Part shown: positions 23,961 to 32,424 of the stretch, piece by piece | Layout of the letters: each line of letters starts with the position of its first letter | Numbering within the stretch: the stretch's first letter is position 1 | NCBI RefSeq assembly: GCF_016597785.1 | Contig: NZ_JAENJG010000001.1 | Coordinates: forward strand, 1,860,001 to 1,924,000 | Reading direction: 5' to 3' | DNA length: 64,000 bases | DNA from: Leucobacter sp. L43 | Lineage (GTDB): Bacteria > Actinomycetota > Actinomycetes > Actinomycetales > Microbacteriaceae | The notes under the pieces: generated by a model | Databases searched by the model: none | What the model was told of the DNA's origin: nothing | The model's input: the letters and a program-made list of their open reading frames with translations, nothing else | Position numbers and translations under genes: made by a program

Positions 23961-25682
23961 ATGGACATCGTGCTTATCGGTCTGCTCGGCGGACTCATCA
24001 CCGGCATCTCGCCGTGCATTCTCCCGGTACTGCCGGTCATCTTCCTGACGGCCGGCGCGCAGCCGGCCGCGCCGGGCAAGGCGCCGGAGGTCATTCCGGC
24101 GAAGCGCAGCCGCCCGTTCTGGATCATCGCGGGGCTCGTGCTGAGCTTCTCCGTGGTGACGCTGCTCGGATCGGTGCTGCTCGGGCTGTTGAACATTCCG
24201 CAGAGCGCGATCCGCTGGGCCGGCGTCGCCGTTCTGCTGATCATCGGCGTCGGCATGCTCTTCCCCGGGTTCGAGCAGCTGCTCGAGAAGCCGTTCCAGC
24301 GGCTGCCCCGCCGGAAGGTCGGCGAGGGAGGCAACGGGTTCGGCATGGGTCTCGCGCTCGGAACGGTATTCGTGCCGTGCGCCGGCCCCGTGCTCGCTGC
24401 GATCATCGTGGCGGGTGCGACCGGCCAGATCGGCATCGAGACCGTCCTGCTCACCTTCTCCTTCGCGATCGGCGTCGCGCTGCCGCTGCTCGTCTTCGCG
24501 CTCGCCGGCAGCAAGGTCGCCCAGCGCATCCGCGGCTTCCGCAAGCGGGAGCGCACGCTGCGCATCGTCGGCGGCGTCGCCCTGATCGCCCTCGCCGTCG
24601 GGCTCGCGTTCAACGTGCCGCAGGCGCTGCAGCGTCTGCTGCCCGATTACACGGCCGGCATCCAGAAGGATCTGGCCGAGAGCGACGCAGGCAAGAGCGC
24701 CCTGAATCTGGGCGGTCTCGTCACCGACGAGAACCGCGATCTCGACAAGTGCGCGAACGACGCCGACGAGCTCGCGTCGTGCGGCAAGGCGCCCTCGATC
24801 AAGGGCATCGACACCTGGTTGAACACGGAGGGCGGCGAGGCGCTCGATCTCGACGAGTTGAAGGGCGAGGTCGTGCTCATCGACTTCTGGGCTTACTCCT
24901 GCATCAACTGCCAGCGCTCGATCCCGCACGTGGTCGCCTGGGATGAGGCGTACGGCGACAAGGGACTGAAGGTGATCGGCGTCCACTCGCCCGAGTACGC
25001 ATTCGAGAAGGAGCAGTCGAACGTCGAGGCCGGCATCAAGGACTTCGGCATCGAGTACGCGGTCGCCATGGACAACAATCTCTCGACCTGGACGAACTAC
25101 CGCAACCGCTACTGGCCCGCCCACTACCTGATCGATGCGGAGGGCACGGTGCGACACATCTCGTTCGGCGAGGGCAACTACGAGACCACCGAGAAGCTCA
25201 TGCGAGAACTGCTCGAGGATGCGAATCCCGACGAGGAGCTGCCCGCTGAGACCAACATCTCGGATGCGACGCCGGAGGTCGGCAGCACCAGCCCTGAGAC
25301 GTTCCTCGGCTCGTCCAAGGACCGCAACTTCGCGGGCCCCGGCGACTACCGGGCCGGTGAGGGCGAGTACGAGTTCCCGAAGGATCAGAAGCAGGACACG
25401 TTCGCGCTCGACGGCAAGTGGACGATCGAGACGCAGTACGTGACTCCGACCGACGATTCGGAGACGAACATCCGCCTCGACTACCGCGGCCAGGAGGTGC
25501 GAGCCGTCATCGCGGGCAGCGGCACGATCGAGGTCGCGGTCGAGGGCGGTGGCACCCGATCCATCGAGATCGACGGAACGCCGCGCTCCTACCGAGTGGT
25601 GGAGGCGGATGATCCGGCCGAGGGCACGCTCGATGTGCAGGTTCCCCAGGGCGTGCAGGTCTACTCGTTCACCTTCGGGTAG
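23961..25682 (+). CDS. dipZ: DipZ: CcdA-like membrane domain fused to a TlpA-type thioredoxin
   Basis: A 573-residue membrane thiol-redox protein. The N-terminal CcdA domain (about residues 1-230) opens with GLITGISPCILPVLPVIF and contains a second cysteine motif FVPCAGPVLAA, the pair that carries electrons across the membrane. An extracytoplasmic thioredoxin domain has the active site SCINCQ (Cys314 and Cys317). The last 140 residues form a beta-rich carbohydrate-module-like domain as in M. tuberculosis DipZ. ATG 23961 is used; a longer frame to 23784 runs through the promoter. It is followed after 66 bp by sigK. Confidence 0.93.
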   Translation: MDIVLIGLLGGLITGISPCILPVLPVIFLTAGAQPAAPGKAPEVIPAKRSRPFWIIAGLVLSFSVVTLLGSVLLGLLNIPQSAIRWAGVAVLLIIGVGMLFPGFEQLLEKPFQRLPRRKVGEGGNGFGMGLALGTVFVPCAGPVLAAIIVAGATGQIGIETVLLTFSFAIGVALPLLVFALAGSKVAQRIRGFRKRERTLRIVGGVALIALAVGLAFNVPQALQRLLPDYTAGIQKDLAESDAGKSALNLGGLVTDENRDLDKCANDADELASCGKAPSIKGIDTWLNTEGGEALDLDELKGEVVLIDFWAYSCINCQRSIPHVVAWDEAYGDKGLKVIGVHSPEYAFEKEQSNVEAGIKDFGIEYAVAMDNNLSTWTNYRNRYWPAHYLIDAEGTVRHISFGEGNYETTEKLMRELLEDANPDEELPAETNISDATPEVGSTSPETFLGSSKDRNFAGPGDYRAGEGEYEFPKDQKQDTFALDGKWTIETQYVTPTDDSETNIRLDYRGQEVRAVIAGSGTIEVAVEGGGTRSIEIDGTPRSYRVVEADDPAEGTLDVQVPQGVQVYSFTFG

Positions 25683-25748
25683 GCCCCGATCGCATAACGG
25701 ATTTGGACTCGAGGCACGAGACGAAGGCAGAGTGGAGGTGAATGAGGC

Positions 25749-26348
25749 ATGCTGAGTGTGATGGTCATTGACGGGGTGGAAATACCGGAGGACGGCGCGA
25801 GCGTCGATCCGGCGGATAGGGCGCTCGCACGCGCCGCGGTGGGAGACCAGCGCGCCTTCGCCGAGCTGTACGATCTGCTCTCGGCCCGAGTGTTCGGTCT
25901 GATCCTCAGGGTCCTGGTCGACCGGTCGCAGAGCGAGGAGGTACTGCAGGAGGTCTTCCTCGAAGCGTGGCAGACCGCGGATTCGTTCAATCCGGAACGG
26001 GGCCGGGCTCGCACGTGGCTCCTCACGATCGCCCACCGGCGAGCGGTGGATCGTGTCCGCGCCTCGCAGGCGTCCCGTCGCAGGGACCTCGCCGCCGGTA
26101 CGCGCGACTTGGCGGAAGCGCAGCCGGCAGTCGATGAGGAGGTGGAGCTCATGATCGACGGCACGCGTGCCGTGCACGGCCTCAGCGAACTCCCCGAGCC
26201 TCAGCGCCGCGCGATCGTGCTCGCCTACTTCGGCGGGTACAGCCAGAGCGAGATCGCCGTGCTCCTCGGAGCGCCGCTCGGCACCATCAAATCAAGAATT
26301 CGAGACGGTTTGACCCGTCTCAGGAAAGAAATGGAGGCGACGCGATGA
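25749..26348 (+). CDS. sigK: Extracytoplasmic-function sigma factor SigK
   Basis: A 199-residue ECF sigma factor. Region 2 is present (FAELYDLLSARVFGLILRVLVDRSQSEEVLQEVFLEAW, with the WLLTIAHRRAVDRVR end) and region 4 has a clear helix-turn-helix (IVLAYFGGYSQSEIAVLLGAPLGTIKSRIRDGLTRLR). The sequence and the anti-sigma partner place it in the SigK group. Its stop overlaps the rskA start by four bases. No own SigK-type promoter is seen in the 66 bp before it, so it is probably read through from the dipZ promoter, giving positive feedback. Confidence 0.93.
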   Translation: MLSVMVIDGVEIPEDGASVDPADRALARAAVGDQRAFAELYDLLSARVFGLILRVLVDRSQSEEVLQEVFLEAWQTADSFNPERGRARTWLLTIAHRRAVDRVRASQASRRRDLAAGTRDLAEAQPAVDEEVELMIDGTRAVHGLSELPEPQRRAIVLAYFGGYSQSEIAVLLGAPLGTIKSRIRDGLTRLRKEMEATR

Positions 26349-27160
26349 ACGAGCAACAGTTCCGCGAGCTCTCCGCTGCCCGCGCCCTGCATGCGCTCTC
26401 CCCGGAAGAGGAGCAGAGCTTCTCGGAGGCGCTGGCGGCTCATCCAGAATGGCTCGAGGTCGTCGACGAGGATCGCGAGACGGTCGCGGCCATCGCCGTT
26501 TCGACGCCCGAGGTCGCGCCGCCCGCTGGAGCCCGCGCCGCGATCCTCGATCTGATCGCGCGCTCGCCGCAGTTCGAGGCCGGTCACGAGCCCGAACCCC
26601 GCGCGGAGGCGACTCCGACGCCTCGACCGACGCCCGCCCGCCCGGGCGATCTGGTGCCGGAGCTGATCGAGGAGCCGGATGATCCGGAGCTGGCGTTCAA
26701 GCGTTCGCGCCGCAAGGCGGCCTGGTTCGGGCTTGCGGCGTCGGTCGCGGTGCTGCTCGCGATCGCGCTCGCGCTGCCGATGGGTGGAATCGTGGCCCCG
26801 CAGGATCCCGTTTCGGTCGCCCTGCAGCAGGTCGAGTCGGCGCCCGACTCGCAGTCGACGACGGTCAGCGTCGGATCGGCGGAAGCGACGCTGCACTGGT
26901 CGGACTCCACGCAGCAGGCCGTGTTCATGACGGACGGCATGGAGGCGGCGCCCGAGAATCACGATTACGAGGTGTGGCTCGTACGCGGCGATCAGCCCAT
27001 CTCGCTCGGCGTCATGCATGCCGACGCGAACGGCGGCGCTGCGGTGCTCGCCGAGGGGTTCACGCCCGGCGATGCGCTCGCGGTGACGGTCGAGGATCGC
27101 GGCGGGTCGCCCACGGGCGCCCCGACCACCGATCCGATCGTGGTGGTCGCTTCGGCCTGA
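26345..27160 (+). CDS. rskA: Anti-sigma-K factor RskA
   Basis: A 271-residue single-pass membrane anti-sigma factor. The cytosolic N-terminus (FRELSAARALHALSPEEEQSF) is the sigma-binding part, with a Pro-rich linker, one transmembrane helix at about 126-147 (AAWFGLAASVAVLLAIALAL) and a 120-residue extracytoplasmic RskA domain ending in PTTDPIVVVASA. The GxxHxE-like wording AAPENHDYEVWLVRGDQPISLG is typical of that domain. RskA normally holds SigK inactive until cut by membrane proteolysis. Coupled to sigK by ATGA overlap. Confidence 0.92.
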   Translation: MNEQQFRELSAARALHALSPEEEQSFSEALAAHPEWLEVVDEDRETVAAIAVSTPEVAPPAGARAAILDLIARSPQFEAGHEPEPRAEATPTPRPTPARPGDLVPELIEEPDDPELAFKRSRRKAAWFGLAASVAVLLAIALALPMGGIVAPQDPVSVALQQVESAPDSQSTTVSVGSAEATLHWSDSTQQAVFMTDGMEAAPENHDYEVWLVRGDQPISLGVMHADANGGAAVLAEGFTPGDALAVTVEDRGGSPTGAPTTDPIVVVASA

Positions 27161-27191
27161 GCCGGCCGCGGGCGCGCAGACACATGCCCAC

Positions 27192-27247
27192 CGAAAGCGC
27201 GTTTCGTGCGCTCTCCTCACAGGAACAGAGCACGAAACGCGCTTTCG
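27192..27247. terminator. 18-bp perfect stem-loop after rskA
   Basis: CGAAAGCGCGTTTCGTGC (27192-27209) pairs exactly with GCACGAAACGCGCTTTCG (27230-27247) across a 20-nt loop. It lies 30 bp after the rskA stop, between convergent genes, and should end the dipZ-sigK-rskA transcript. Confidence 0.75.
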
Positions 27248-27252
27248 TCGCA

Positions 27253-27288
27253 GAAGTCCCCGCGATCCACTCGGATCGCGGGGACTTC
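27253..27288. terminator. Second, tighter stem-loop (16-bp stem, 4-nt loop)
   Basis: GAAGTCCCCGCGATCC (27253-27268) and GGATCGCGGGGACTTC (27273-27288) form a perfect stem with an ACTC loop, only five bases after the first hairpin and 8 bp from the stop of the convergent CBS gene. It probably serves the minus-strand operon. Confidence 0.75.
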
Positions 27289-27295
27289 GCGGTGG

Positions 27296-28342
27296 TTACA
27301 GCGCGTGCGCGGTGTCTTCGACCTCGCCCACGAGTTCCTCGACGATGTCCTCCAAGAAGAGCACACCGGTGAAGCCGCCCGCCTCTGAGCCGACGCGAGC
27401 GATGTGCGCACCGCGCTCGCGCAACAGCTCGAGTGCGTCCTCGACCTCGGCGCCCGCCGCCACGGTGGGCAGGTCGCGCGCGCGGCTCGAAGGAATCGGG
27501 GCGTCGATCTCCGCCGCGGAGGAGAGGTCGAGAATGTCCTTGAGATGCAGGTAGCGCTCGGGCTGACCGTCGGCGGAGTGCAGCACGTAGCGCGAGTAGC
27601 CGTGCTCGGACACCGCCTGCTGCACCTGGCGCGGGGTCGCATCGAGGGGCAGTCGCACGAGGGCGTCGAGCGGCACCTCGACATCGGAGACGTGCTTCTC
27701 GGTGAACTCGAACGCGGCGGAGATCGTCCCGCTCGTATCCTCCAGGGTTCCCTCGCGGGTCGACTGCTCGACGATGCTCGCGACCTGGTCGATGGTGAAC
27801 GCCGTGTTCGCCTCGTCTCTCGGCTGCACGCCGCAGAGGCGGAGGAAGCCGTTGGCGATCCAGTTGAGCGACCGGATCACGGGCCCGACCACCTTGGACA
27901 CGAAGACCAGCGGCGGGGCGAGCAGGAGCGAAGCGCGATCCGGCACCGAGAACGCGAGGTTCTTCGGCACCATCTCGCCGAAGACGACGTGCAAGAACGT
28001 GACGAGCAGCAGTGCGACGATGAACGCCGTGACGGATACGGCTTCCGCGGTGAGCCCCGTCCATGCGAGCAGCGGGATCTCGAGCAGGTGGTGGATCGCC
28101 GGCTCCGAGACGTTCAGAATGACGAGCGAGCAGACGGTGATGCCCAGCTGGCTCGTCGCCAGCATGAGGGTGGCGTGCTCCATGGCCCAGAGCGTCGTCT
28201 TGGCGGCCTTGCTGCCCGCTGCGGCGCGCGGTTCGATCTGCGACCGCCGAGCGGAGATGACGGCGAACTCGGCGCCGACGAAGAACGCGTTCACCACGAG
28301 GAGCACGACGAGCCAGATGAGCCCGGGAAGATACTCGTTCAT
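27296..28342 (-). CDS. CNNM/CBS-domain membrane protein (short form)
   Basis: A 348-residue protein of the HlyC/CorC-CNNM family, implicated in Mg2+/Co2+ homeostasis. A membrane CNNM/DUF21 domain (about residues 1-190) contains NAFFVGAEFAVISARRSQIE and VVFGEMVPKNLAFS. A pair of CBS repeats follows, ending FTGVLFLEDIVEELVGEVED, and there is no C-terminal CorC_HlyC domain. Its start overlaps the stop of the longer paralogue upstream by four bases, so the two are co-translated and may pair as a heterodimer. Confidence 0.88.
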   Translation of the reverse strand: MNEYLPGLIWLVVLLVVNAFFVGAEFAVISARRSQIEPRAAAGSKAAKTTLWAMEHATLMLATSQLGITVCSLVILNVSEPAIHHLLEIPLLAWTGLTAEAVSVTAFIVALLLVTFLHVVFGEMVPKNLAFSVPDRASLLLAPPLVFVSKVVGPVIRSLNWIANGFLRLCGVQPRDEANTAFTIDQVASIVEQSTREGTLEDTSGTISAAFEFTEKHVSDVEVPLDALVRLPLDATPRQVQQAVSEHGYSRYVLHSADGQPERYLHLKDILDLSSAAEIDAPIPSSRARDLPTVAAGAEVEDALELLRERGAHIARVGSEAGGFTGVLFLEDIVEELVGEVEDTAHAL

Positions 28343-29754
28343 CGTTCGACTCCCTGGCGTCGGTTCTGCTGATCGGTCCGGCCCGGCTGCGCGGGCTGGC
28401 GGCCCTGCTCGAAGGCGTCCATCACCTTGGTGCGCGTATTGAACGCTGGGTCGCTCTCGCGATCGGATGTGGCGTACCGCAACCGCGTGATGCGCGAGCC
28501 GTCGAACTCCTCGACGCGCAGCGTGCCGTTGGCCAGCGCGAGCTCCTCTCCGAGGTCGGGGATGCGCTCCAGGGTTTCGAGCACGTACCCGGCGACGGTC
28601 TCGTACTCTTCGCTCTCCGGCACGCGGATCGCGAGCCGGTCCCAGAGCTCGTCGGGGCGCAGCGAGGCGGGGAAGAAGATCTCATCGCCGCTCACCACGA
28701 CGTCTTCGAGGAGTGCGTCGTGTTCGTCGCGCACCTCTCCGAGCAGCTCCTCGACGAGGTCTTCGAGCGTCACGACCCCTGCGGTGCCTCCGTGCTCGTC
28801 GACGACGACCGCCATCTGGTAGCTGCGCTGCCGCAGCACCTCGAGCAGCGAGGCCACTCCCGCGGCTTCCGGGACGCGAACGGGCTCTGACATGAATTCC
28901 GACACGGAGGTGTAGTCGCGGCGATCGAAGTCGACCGCGTAGGCCGACTTCACGTGCACGATGCCCACGATGTCGTCGACGCTCTCATCGAACACCGGGT
29001 ACCGGGAGTGGCCGGTCTCGACGCTGCGCGCGACGACTTCGGCCGCGGACGCGGTGCGGGGCAGCATCTCGGCGACGACGCGGGGCGTCATCACGTCTTC
29101 TGCCGTGCGGGACGAGAAGGAGAGGGTGCGGTGCAGCATGGTGGCTTCGTCGTGGTCGAGGGATCCCTCGAGCGCCGAGCGGCGCACGAGGAAGCTCAGC
29201 TCTTCAGCGGTGCGCGCCCCGGAGAGCTCCTCCTTCGGTTCGATGCCCATCGAGCGGATCAGCCGGTTGGCGGTGCCGTTGAGCAGTGCGACCACGGGGC
29301 GGAAGGTGAAGGTGAACGCGATCTGCAGCGGGATGACGACCTTTGAGGTCGCAAGCGGCACCGCGAGTGCGAAGTTCTTCGGAATCAGCTCGCCGAAGAT
29401 CATCGAGAACAGTGTGGCGAGCGTGATCGCGACGACCGCGCCGACGCCGACGACGCCCGCCTCTGGCACCCCCGCGTTCATGAGCGGACCGCGCAGCAGC
29501 GCGCTGATCGCCGGCTCGAAGGTGTACCCGGCGAGCAGCGTCGTGAGCGTGATCCCGAGCTGCGCCGCCGAGAGGTGGGTCGACGTGATCTTGAGCGCCG
29601 AGATGGTGGGCCCGAGTCGCCGTTCGCCGCGCGTGCGGCGCTGCTCGAGCTCCGGCCGGTCCAGGTTCACGAGTGCGAACTCGGACGCCACGAAGACGCC
29701 CGTGCCGAGCGTCAAGAGGACCCCCGCGAGGAGGCCCCAGATTTCCCCTGTCAT
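28339..29754 (-). CDS. CNNM/CBS membrane protein with CorC_HlyC domain (long form)
   Basis: A 471-residue relative of the next gene. The CNNM domain begins LGTGVFVASEFALVNLDRPELEQR, and the family GEL-PKNFA block is IFGELIPKNFALAVPL. Two CBS repeats (DIVGIVHVKSAYAV; MAVVVDEHGGTAGVVTLEDLVEELLGEVRDEHD) are followed by the C-terminal CorC_HlyC transporter-associated domain (DEIFFPASLRPDELWDRL to GSRITRLRY). Start ATG 29754. First gene of a two-gene operon; hemolysin is an old misleading label for the family. Confidence 0.9.
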   Translation of the reverse strand: MTGEIWGLLAGVLLTLGTGVFVASEFALVNLDRPELEQRRTRGERRLGPTISALKITSTHLSAAQLGITLTTLLAGYTFEPAISALLRGPLMNAGVPEAGVVGVGAVVAITLATLFSMIFGELIPKNFALAVPLATSKVVIPLQIAFTFTFRPVVALLNGTANRLIRSMGIEPKEELSGARTAEELSFLVRRSALEGSLDHDEATMLHRTLSFSSRTAEDVMTPRVVAEMLPRTASAAEVVARSVETGHSRYPVFDESVDDIVGIVHVKSAYAVDFDRRDYTSVSEFMSEPVRVPEAAGVASLLEVLRQRSYQMAVVVDEHGGTAGVVTLEDLVEELLGEVRDEHDALLEDVVVSGDEIFFPASLRPDELWDRLAIRVPESEEYETVAGYVLETLERIPDLGEELALANGTLRVEEFDGSRITRLRYATSDRESDPAFNTRTKVMDAFEQGRQPAQPGRTDQQNRRQGVER

Positions 29755-29990
29755 CGCTCACCCCCAACGCGCGCTGAAAGGGTGAGCTTCGTACTATGAC
29801 CGGGTCTGTCGTCCATGAGTACTGAAACTAGCGGTGGCAGCCGTGAAAGTGCCGTGACTGCAGGACGCTGAACTGCGGAGGATCATGCCGCTTTCGGCGG
29901 GATGCCGCGATCCGGGGCCACGGCTAGCGCGAGCGCGCAGAATGCGAAACCCCCTGATGCCGTCTCGGCGCCCGCCCGTAGTCTCGGCCC

Positions 29991-30641
29991 ATGTCAGGAT
30001 ACGAAACCACCTTTGATGCCCATAACGAATCCTTGATCGCCGCTCCCAGGGCGCTGCTCATCAACTGCACGCTGAAGCCGTCGCCCCAGCCCTCGAGTGG
30101 TGACGTGCTCGGCGGGCAGGTGCTGCAGCAGTTGCAGGAGCACGGGGTGCAGGGCTCGTCGATCCGCGCGGTGGATCACCGGATCCTCCCCGGCGTCGAG
30201 AACGACATGGGTGAGGGAGACGCCTGGCCCGAGATCAGGGAGGCGGTGCTGCAGGCCGACGTGCTCGTGTTCGTGACGCCGACGTGGCTGGGGCAGCACT
30301 CGAGCGTCGCGCAGCGCGTGCTCGAGCGGCTCGACGCCGAGATCTCCGCGACCGACGCATCGGGTCGTCCCACCCTCTTCGGCAAGGTCGCGATTCCCGT
30401 TGTCGTCGGCAACGAGGACGGCGCGCACCACATCTGCGGCATTCTCGCGCAGGCACTCGGGGACACCGGCTTCACGATTCCGACGCAGTCCTCGGTCTAC
30501 TGGAACGGTCAGGCGATGGGCGGCACGGATTACCGCGAGCTCGACGAGACGCCGGAGGCGGTGGCGACGACCATCCGCATAGCGGCGGCCAATGCCGCGC
30601 ACCTCGCGGAACTGCTGCGGGGCGAGCCCTACCCCGTGTGA
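29991..30641 (+). CDS. Flavodoxin-like NAD(P)H-dependent FMN reductase family protein
   Basis: A 216-residue flavodoxin-fold protein. RALLINCTLKPSPQPS is the phosphate-binding strand-loop, and DVLVFVTPTWLGQHSSVAQRVLERLD is the second FMN-contacting segment of the NADPH-dependent FMN reductase/WrbA-like group. It lacks membrane helices. The reaction is likely flavin or quinone reduction, but the substrate is not evident. The 29755-29990 interval upstream should hold its promoter and the divergent CNNM promoter. Its 3' end overlaps a tiny opposite-strand gene by 13 bp. Confidence 0.83.
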   Translation: MSGYETTFDAHNESLIAAPRALLINCTLKPSPQPSSGDVLGGQVLQQLQEHGVQGSSIRAVDHRILPGVENDMGEGDAWPEIREAVLQADVLVFVTPTWLGQHSSVAQRVLERLDAEISATDASGRPTLFGKVAIPVVVGNEDGAHHICGILAQALGDTGFTIPTQSSVYWNGQAMGGTDYRELDETPEAVATTIRIAAANAAHLAELLRGEPYPV

Positions 30642-30793
30642 GTCGTCGCGTCGTCGCGCTGCATCGCGGAGCGGCGGGCGCGCTGAGCGCGGATCGCGAT
30701 GTTCCAGCGCTTCGCGTTGAGCGCGGTGACGACGGCGGCGACAACGCCGGGAACGGCGATCGTCATGATCATGATGAGGGCCTGGGGTTCCAT
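30629..30793 (-). CDS. Small single-helix membrane protein (54 aa)
   Basis: A short frame read on the minus strand from ATG 30793: MEPQALIMIMTIAVPGVVAA, a hydrophobic helix continuing VVTAL, then a basic tail rich in Arg (NIAIRAQRARRSAMQRDD). The pattern is a classic N-out/C-in small membrane protein. The ribosome site is weak and no homologue is recognised. It ends inside the last codons of the flavodoxin-like gene on the opposite strand. A chance frame is possible. Confidence 0.45.
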   Translation of the reverse strand: MEPQALIMIMTIAVPGVVAAVVTALNAKRWNIAIRAQRARRSAMQRDDATTHTG

Positions 30794-30927
30794 GGTTCGA
30801 GCCTAAGCAGGTTCGCGGCGCACCGCCTCCCCCGAGAGGATGACTCCCGGCGAGGTCCGCCGCGCACGCATTCCCGAGGGGCGTGGGTACAGTGGGACGC
30901 GGAGCCGCGTGATCTCATGCGGATCCT

Positions 30928-30943
30928 GGCGCGTCGACGCGCC
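30928..30943. promoter_or_regulatory. 16-bp perfect palindrome in the leader of the aldehyde dehydrogenase gene
   Basis: GGCGCGTCGACGCGCC lies 25 bp before the start and just ahead of the GGAGG site. A possible -10 (TACAGT, 30888-30893) is upstream, so the palindrome would be in the mRNA leader as well as being a possible repressor site. Confidence 0.4.
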
Positions 30944-30967
30944 GCCCTATCTGGAGGAAAGATAACC

Positions 30968-32344
30968 ATGTCCAAGTACCGGGTGCAGAATCCTGCCACG
31001 GGTGAGGTTCTCGAGACGTTCGAGGCCGCGACCGATGCGCAGATCGAGGAGGCGCTCGCGGGCGCCGACGCCGTATACCGGGAATGGCGGGAGCGGAGCG
31101 TGCAAGAGCGCGCCGCTGTCGTCAAACGGGTCGCCGAGTTGTTCATCGAGCGCAAGGACGAGCTCGCTCGTCTGATCGCGCTGGAGATGGGCAAGTCGAT
31201 CGCCGAATCGATCGACGAGGTGGAGTTCGCGGCCCAGATCATCGACTACTACGCGGTGCACGGTCCGAGCCTGATCACCGATTACGAGATCCCGAGCACG
31301 ATTCCGGGGAAGGCGTACATCGAGCACCTGCCGGTGGGCGCGCTCCTCGGCGTGATGCCGTGGAATTTCCCGTACTACCAGGTGGCGCGCTTCGCAGCGC
31401 CGAACCTGGTGCTCGGCAACACGATCCTGCTCAAGCACGCCGACGTCTGCGCGCGTTCTGCGCTGACGATCCAGGAGATCATGGAAGAGGCCGGCGTTCC
31501 CGTCGGCGGATACCAGAACGTGTTCGCCTCGCACGATCAGATCGCGACGATCATCGCCGACCCGCGGGTGCAGGGAGTGTCGCTCACGGGCTCCGAGCGC
31601 GCTGGAGCGATCATCGGCGCGCAGGCCGGATCGCATCTGAAGAAGGCGGTGCTCGAGCTCGGCGGCATCGACGCGATGGTCGTGCTCGACTCCGCCGATG
31701 TGGCCGATGTCGCGAAGCAGGCGTGGGATTTCCGCGTCTACAACGCCGGCCAGGTGTGCAACTCGAACAAGCGCCTCATCGTGATGGACGACATCTACGA
31801 TGAGTTCGTCGCTGAGCTCGTGAGACTCGCCGAGGGCCTGGAGCCGGGCGACCAGCTCGATCTCCAGGAGGGCCAGTACGTGCCGCTCTCGTCGCGCACA
31901 GCTGCGGAGACCGTAGACGCGCAGGTGCAGAAGGCCGTCTCCGAGGGGGCGCGGCTGCTCGCGGGCGGCACGCTCTCCGAGGGGCCGAGCGCGTACTACT
32001 CGCCAGCGGTCCTGGTCGACGTGCCGCGGGATTCCGAGTCGTACGGCGAGGAGATCTTCGGGCCGGTCGCCACGGTGTACCGGGTGTCGAGCGACGAGGA
32101 GGCGCTCGAGCTCGCGAACGACTGCGCGCTGGGGCTGGGCGGTTCGGTGTTCTCGACCGACGAAGCCCGCGCCACTCGGGTCGCCTCGCGACTCGAGACC
32201 GGCATGAGTCACGTGAACATCATCGCCGCGGAGTCGGCTGAGATTCCGTTCGGCGGCGTGAAGCGCTCGGGCTTCGGCCGTGAGATGGGTCCGATCGGCA
32301 TCGGGGAGTTCGCGAACAAGCGACTCTTCTTCGTCGCCGAATAG
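30968..32344 (+). CDS. NAD(P)-dependent aldehyde dehydrogenase, succinate-semialdehyde type
   Basis: A 458-residue ALDH. The cofactor region MPWNFPYYQVARFAAPNLVLGN, the general-base glutamate in VLELGG and the catalytic cysteine in YNAGQVCNSNKR are present, as is the closing GIGEFANKRLFF. Sequence style and length match the NAD-dependent succinate-semialdehyde dehydrogenase (GabD/Sad) group. The residue after ELGG is Ile rather than the common Lys/Ser, so substrate range may be shifted. ATG 30968 follows a GGAGGAAAG site. It is a single-gene unit, with a hairpin just downstream. Confidence 0.9.
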   Translation: MSKYRVQNPATGEVLETFEAATDAQIEEALAGADAVYREWRERSVQERAAVVKRVAELFIERKDELARLIALEMGKSIAESIDEVEFAAQIIDYYAVHGPSLITDYEIPSTIPGKAYIEHLPVGALLGVMPWNFPYYQVARFAAPNLVLGNTILLKHADVCARSALTIQEIMEEAGVPVGGYQNVFASHDQIATIIADPRVQGVSLTGSERAGAIIGAQAGSHLKKAVLELGGIDAMVVLDSADVADVAKQAWDFRVYNAGQVCNSNKRLIVMDDIYDEFVAELVRLAEGLEPGDQLDLQEGQYVPLSSRTAAETVDAQVQKAVSEGARLLAGGTLSEGPSAYYSPAVLVDVPRDSESYGEEIFGPVATVYRVSSDEEALELANDCALGLGGSVFSTDEARATRVASRLETGMSHVNIIAAESAEIPFGGVKRSGFGREMGPIGIGEFANKRLFFVAE

Positions 32345-32361
32345 CGCTCTCGTCGCGGTGC

Positions 32362-32400
32362 TGCGAGCGGGTCGGGGGATGCGCCTCCGGCCCGCTCGCA
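32362..32400 (+). terminator. Hairpin after the aldehyde dehydrogenase gene
   Basis: TGCGAGCGGGTCGG (32362-32375) pairs with CCGGCCCGCTCGCA (32387-32400) with one G-U pair, 18 bp after the stop. It overlaps the leader of the next gene, so termination may be partial. Confidence 0.55.
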
Positions 32401-32424
32401 TGCGCGGGGTGCAGACTGGGATGC

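Noticed and set aside
23904-26177. 757-residue frame antisense to dipZ and sigK
   Set aside because: No recognisable domain, and it crosses two well-supported genes and a promoter.
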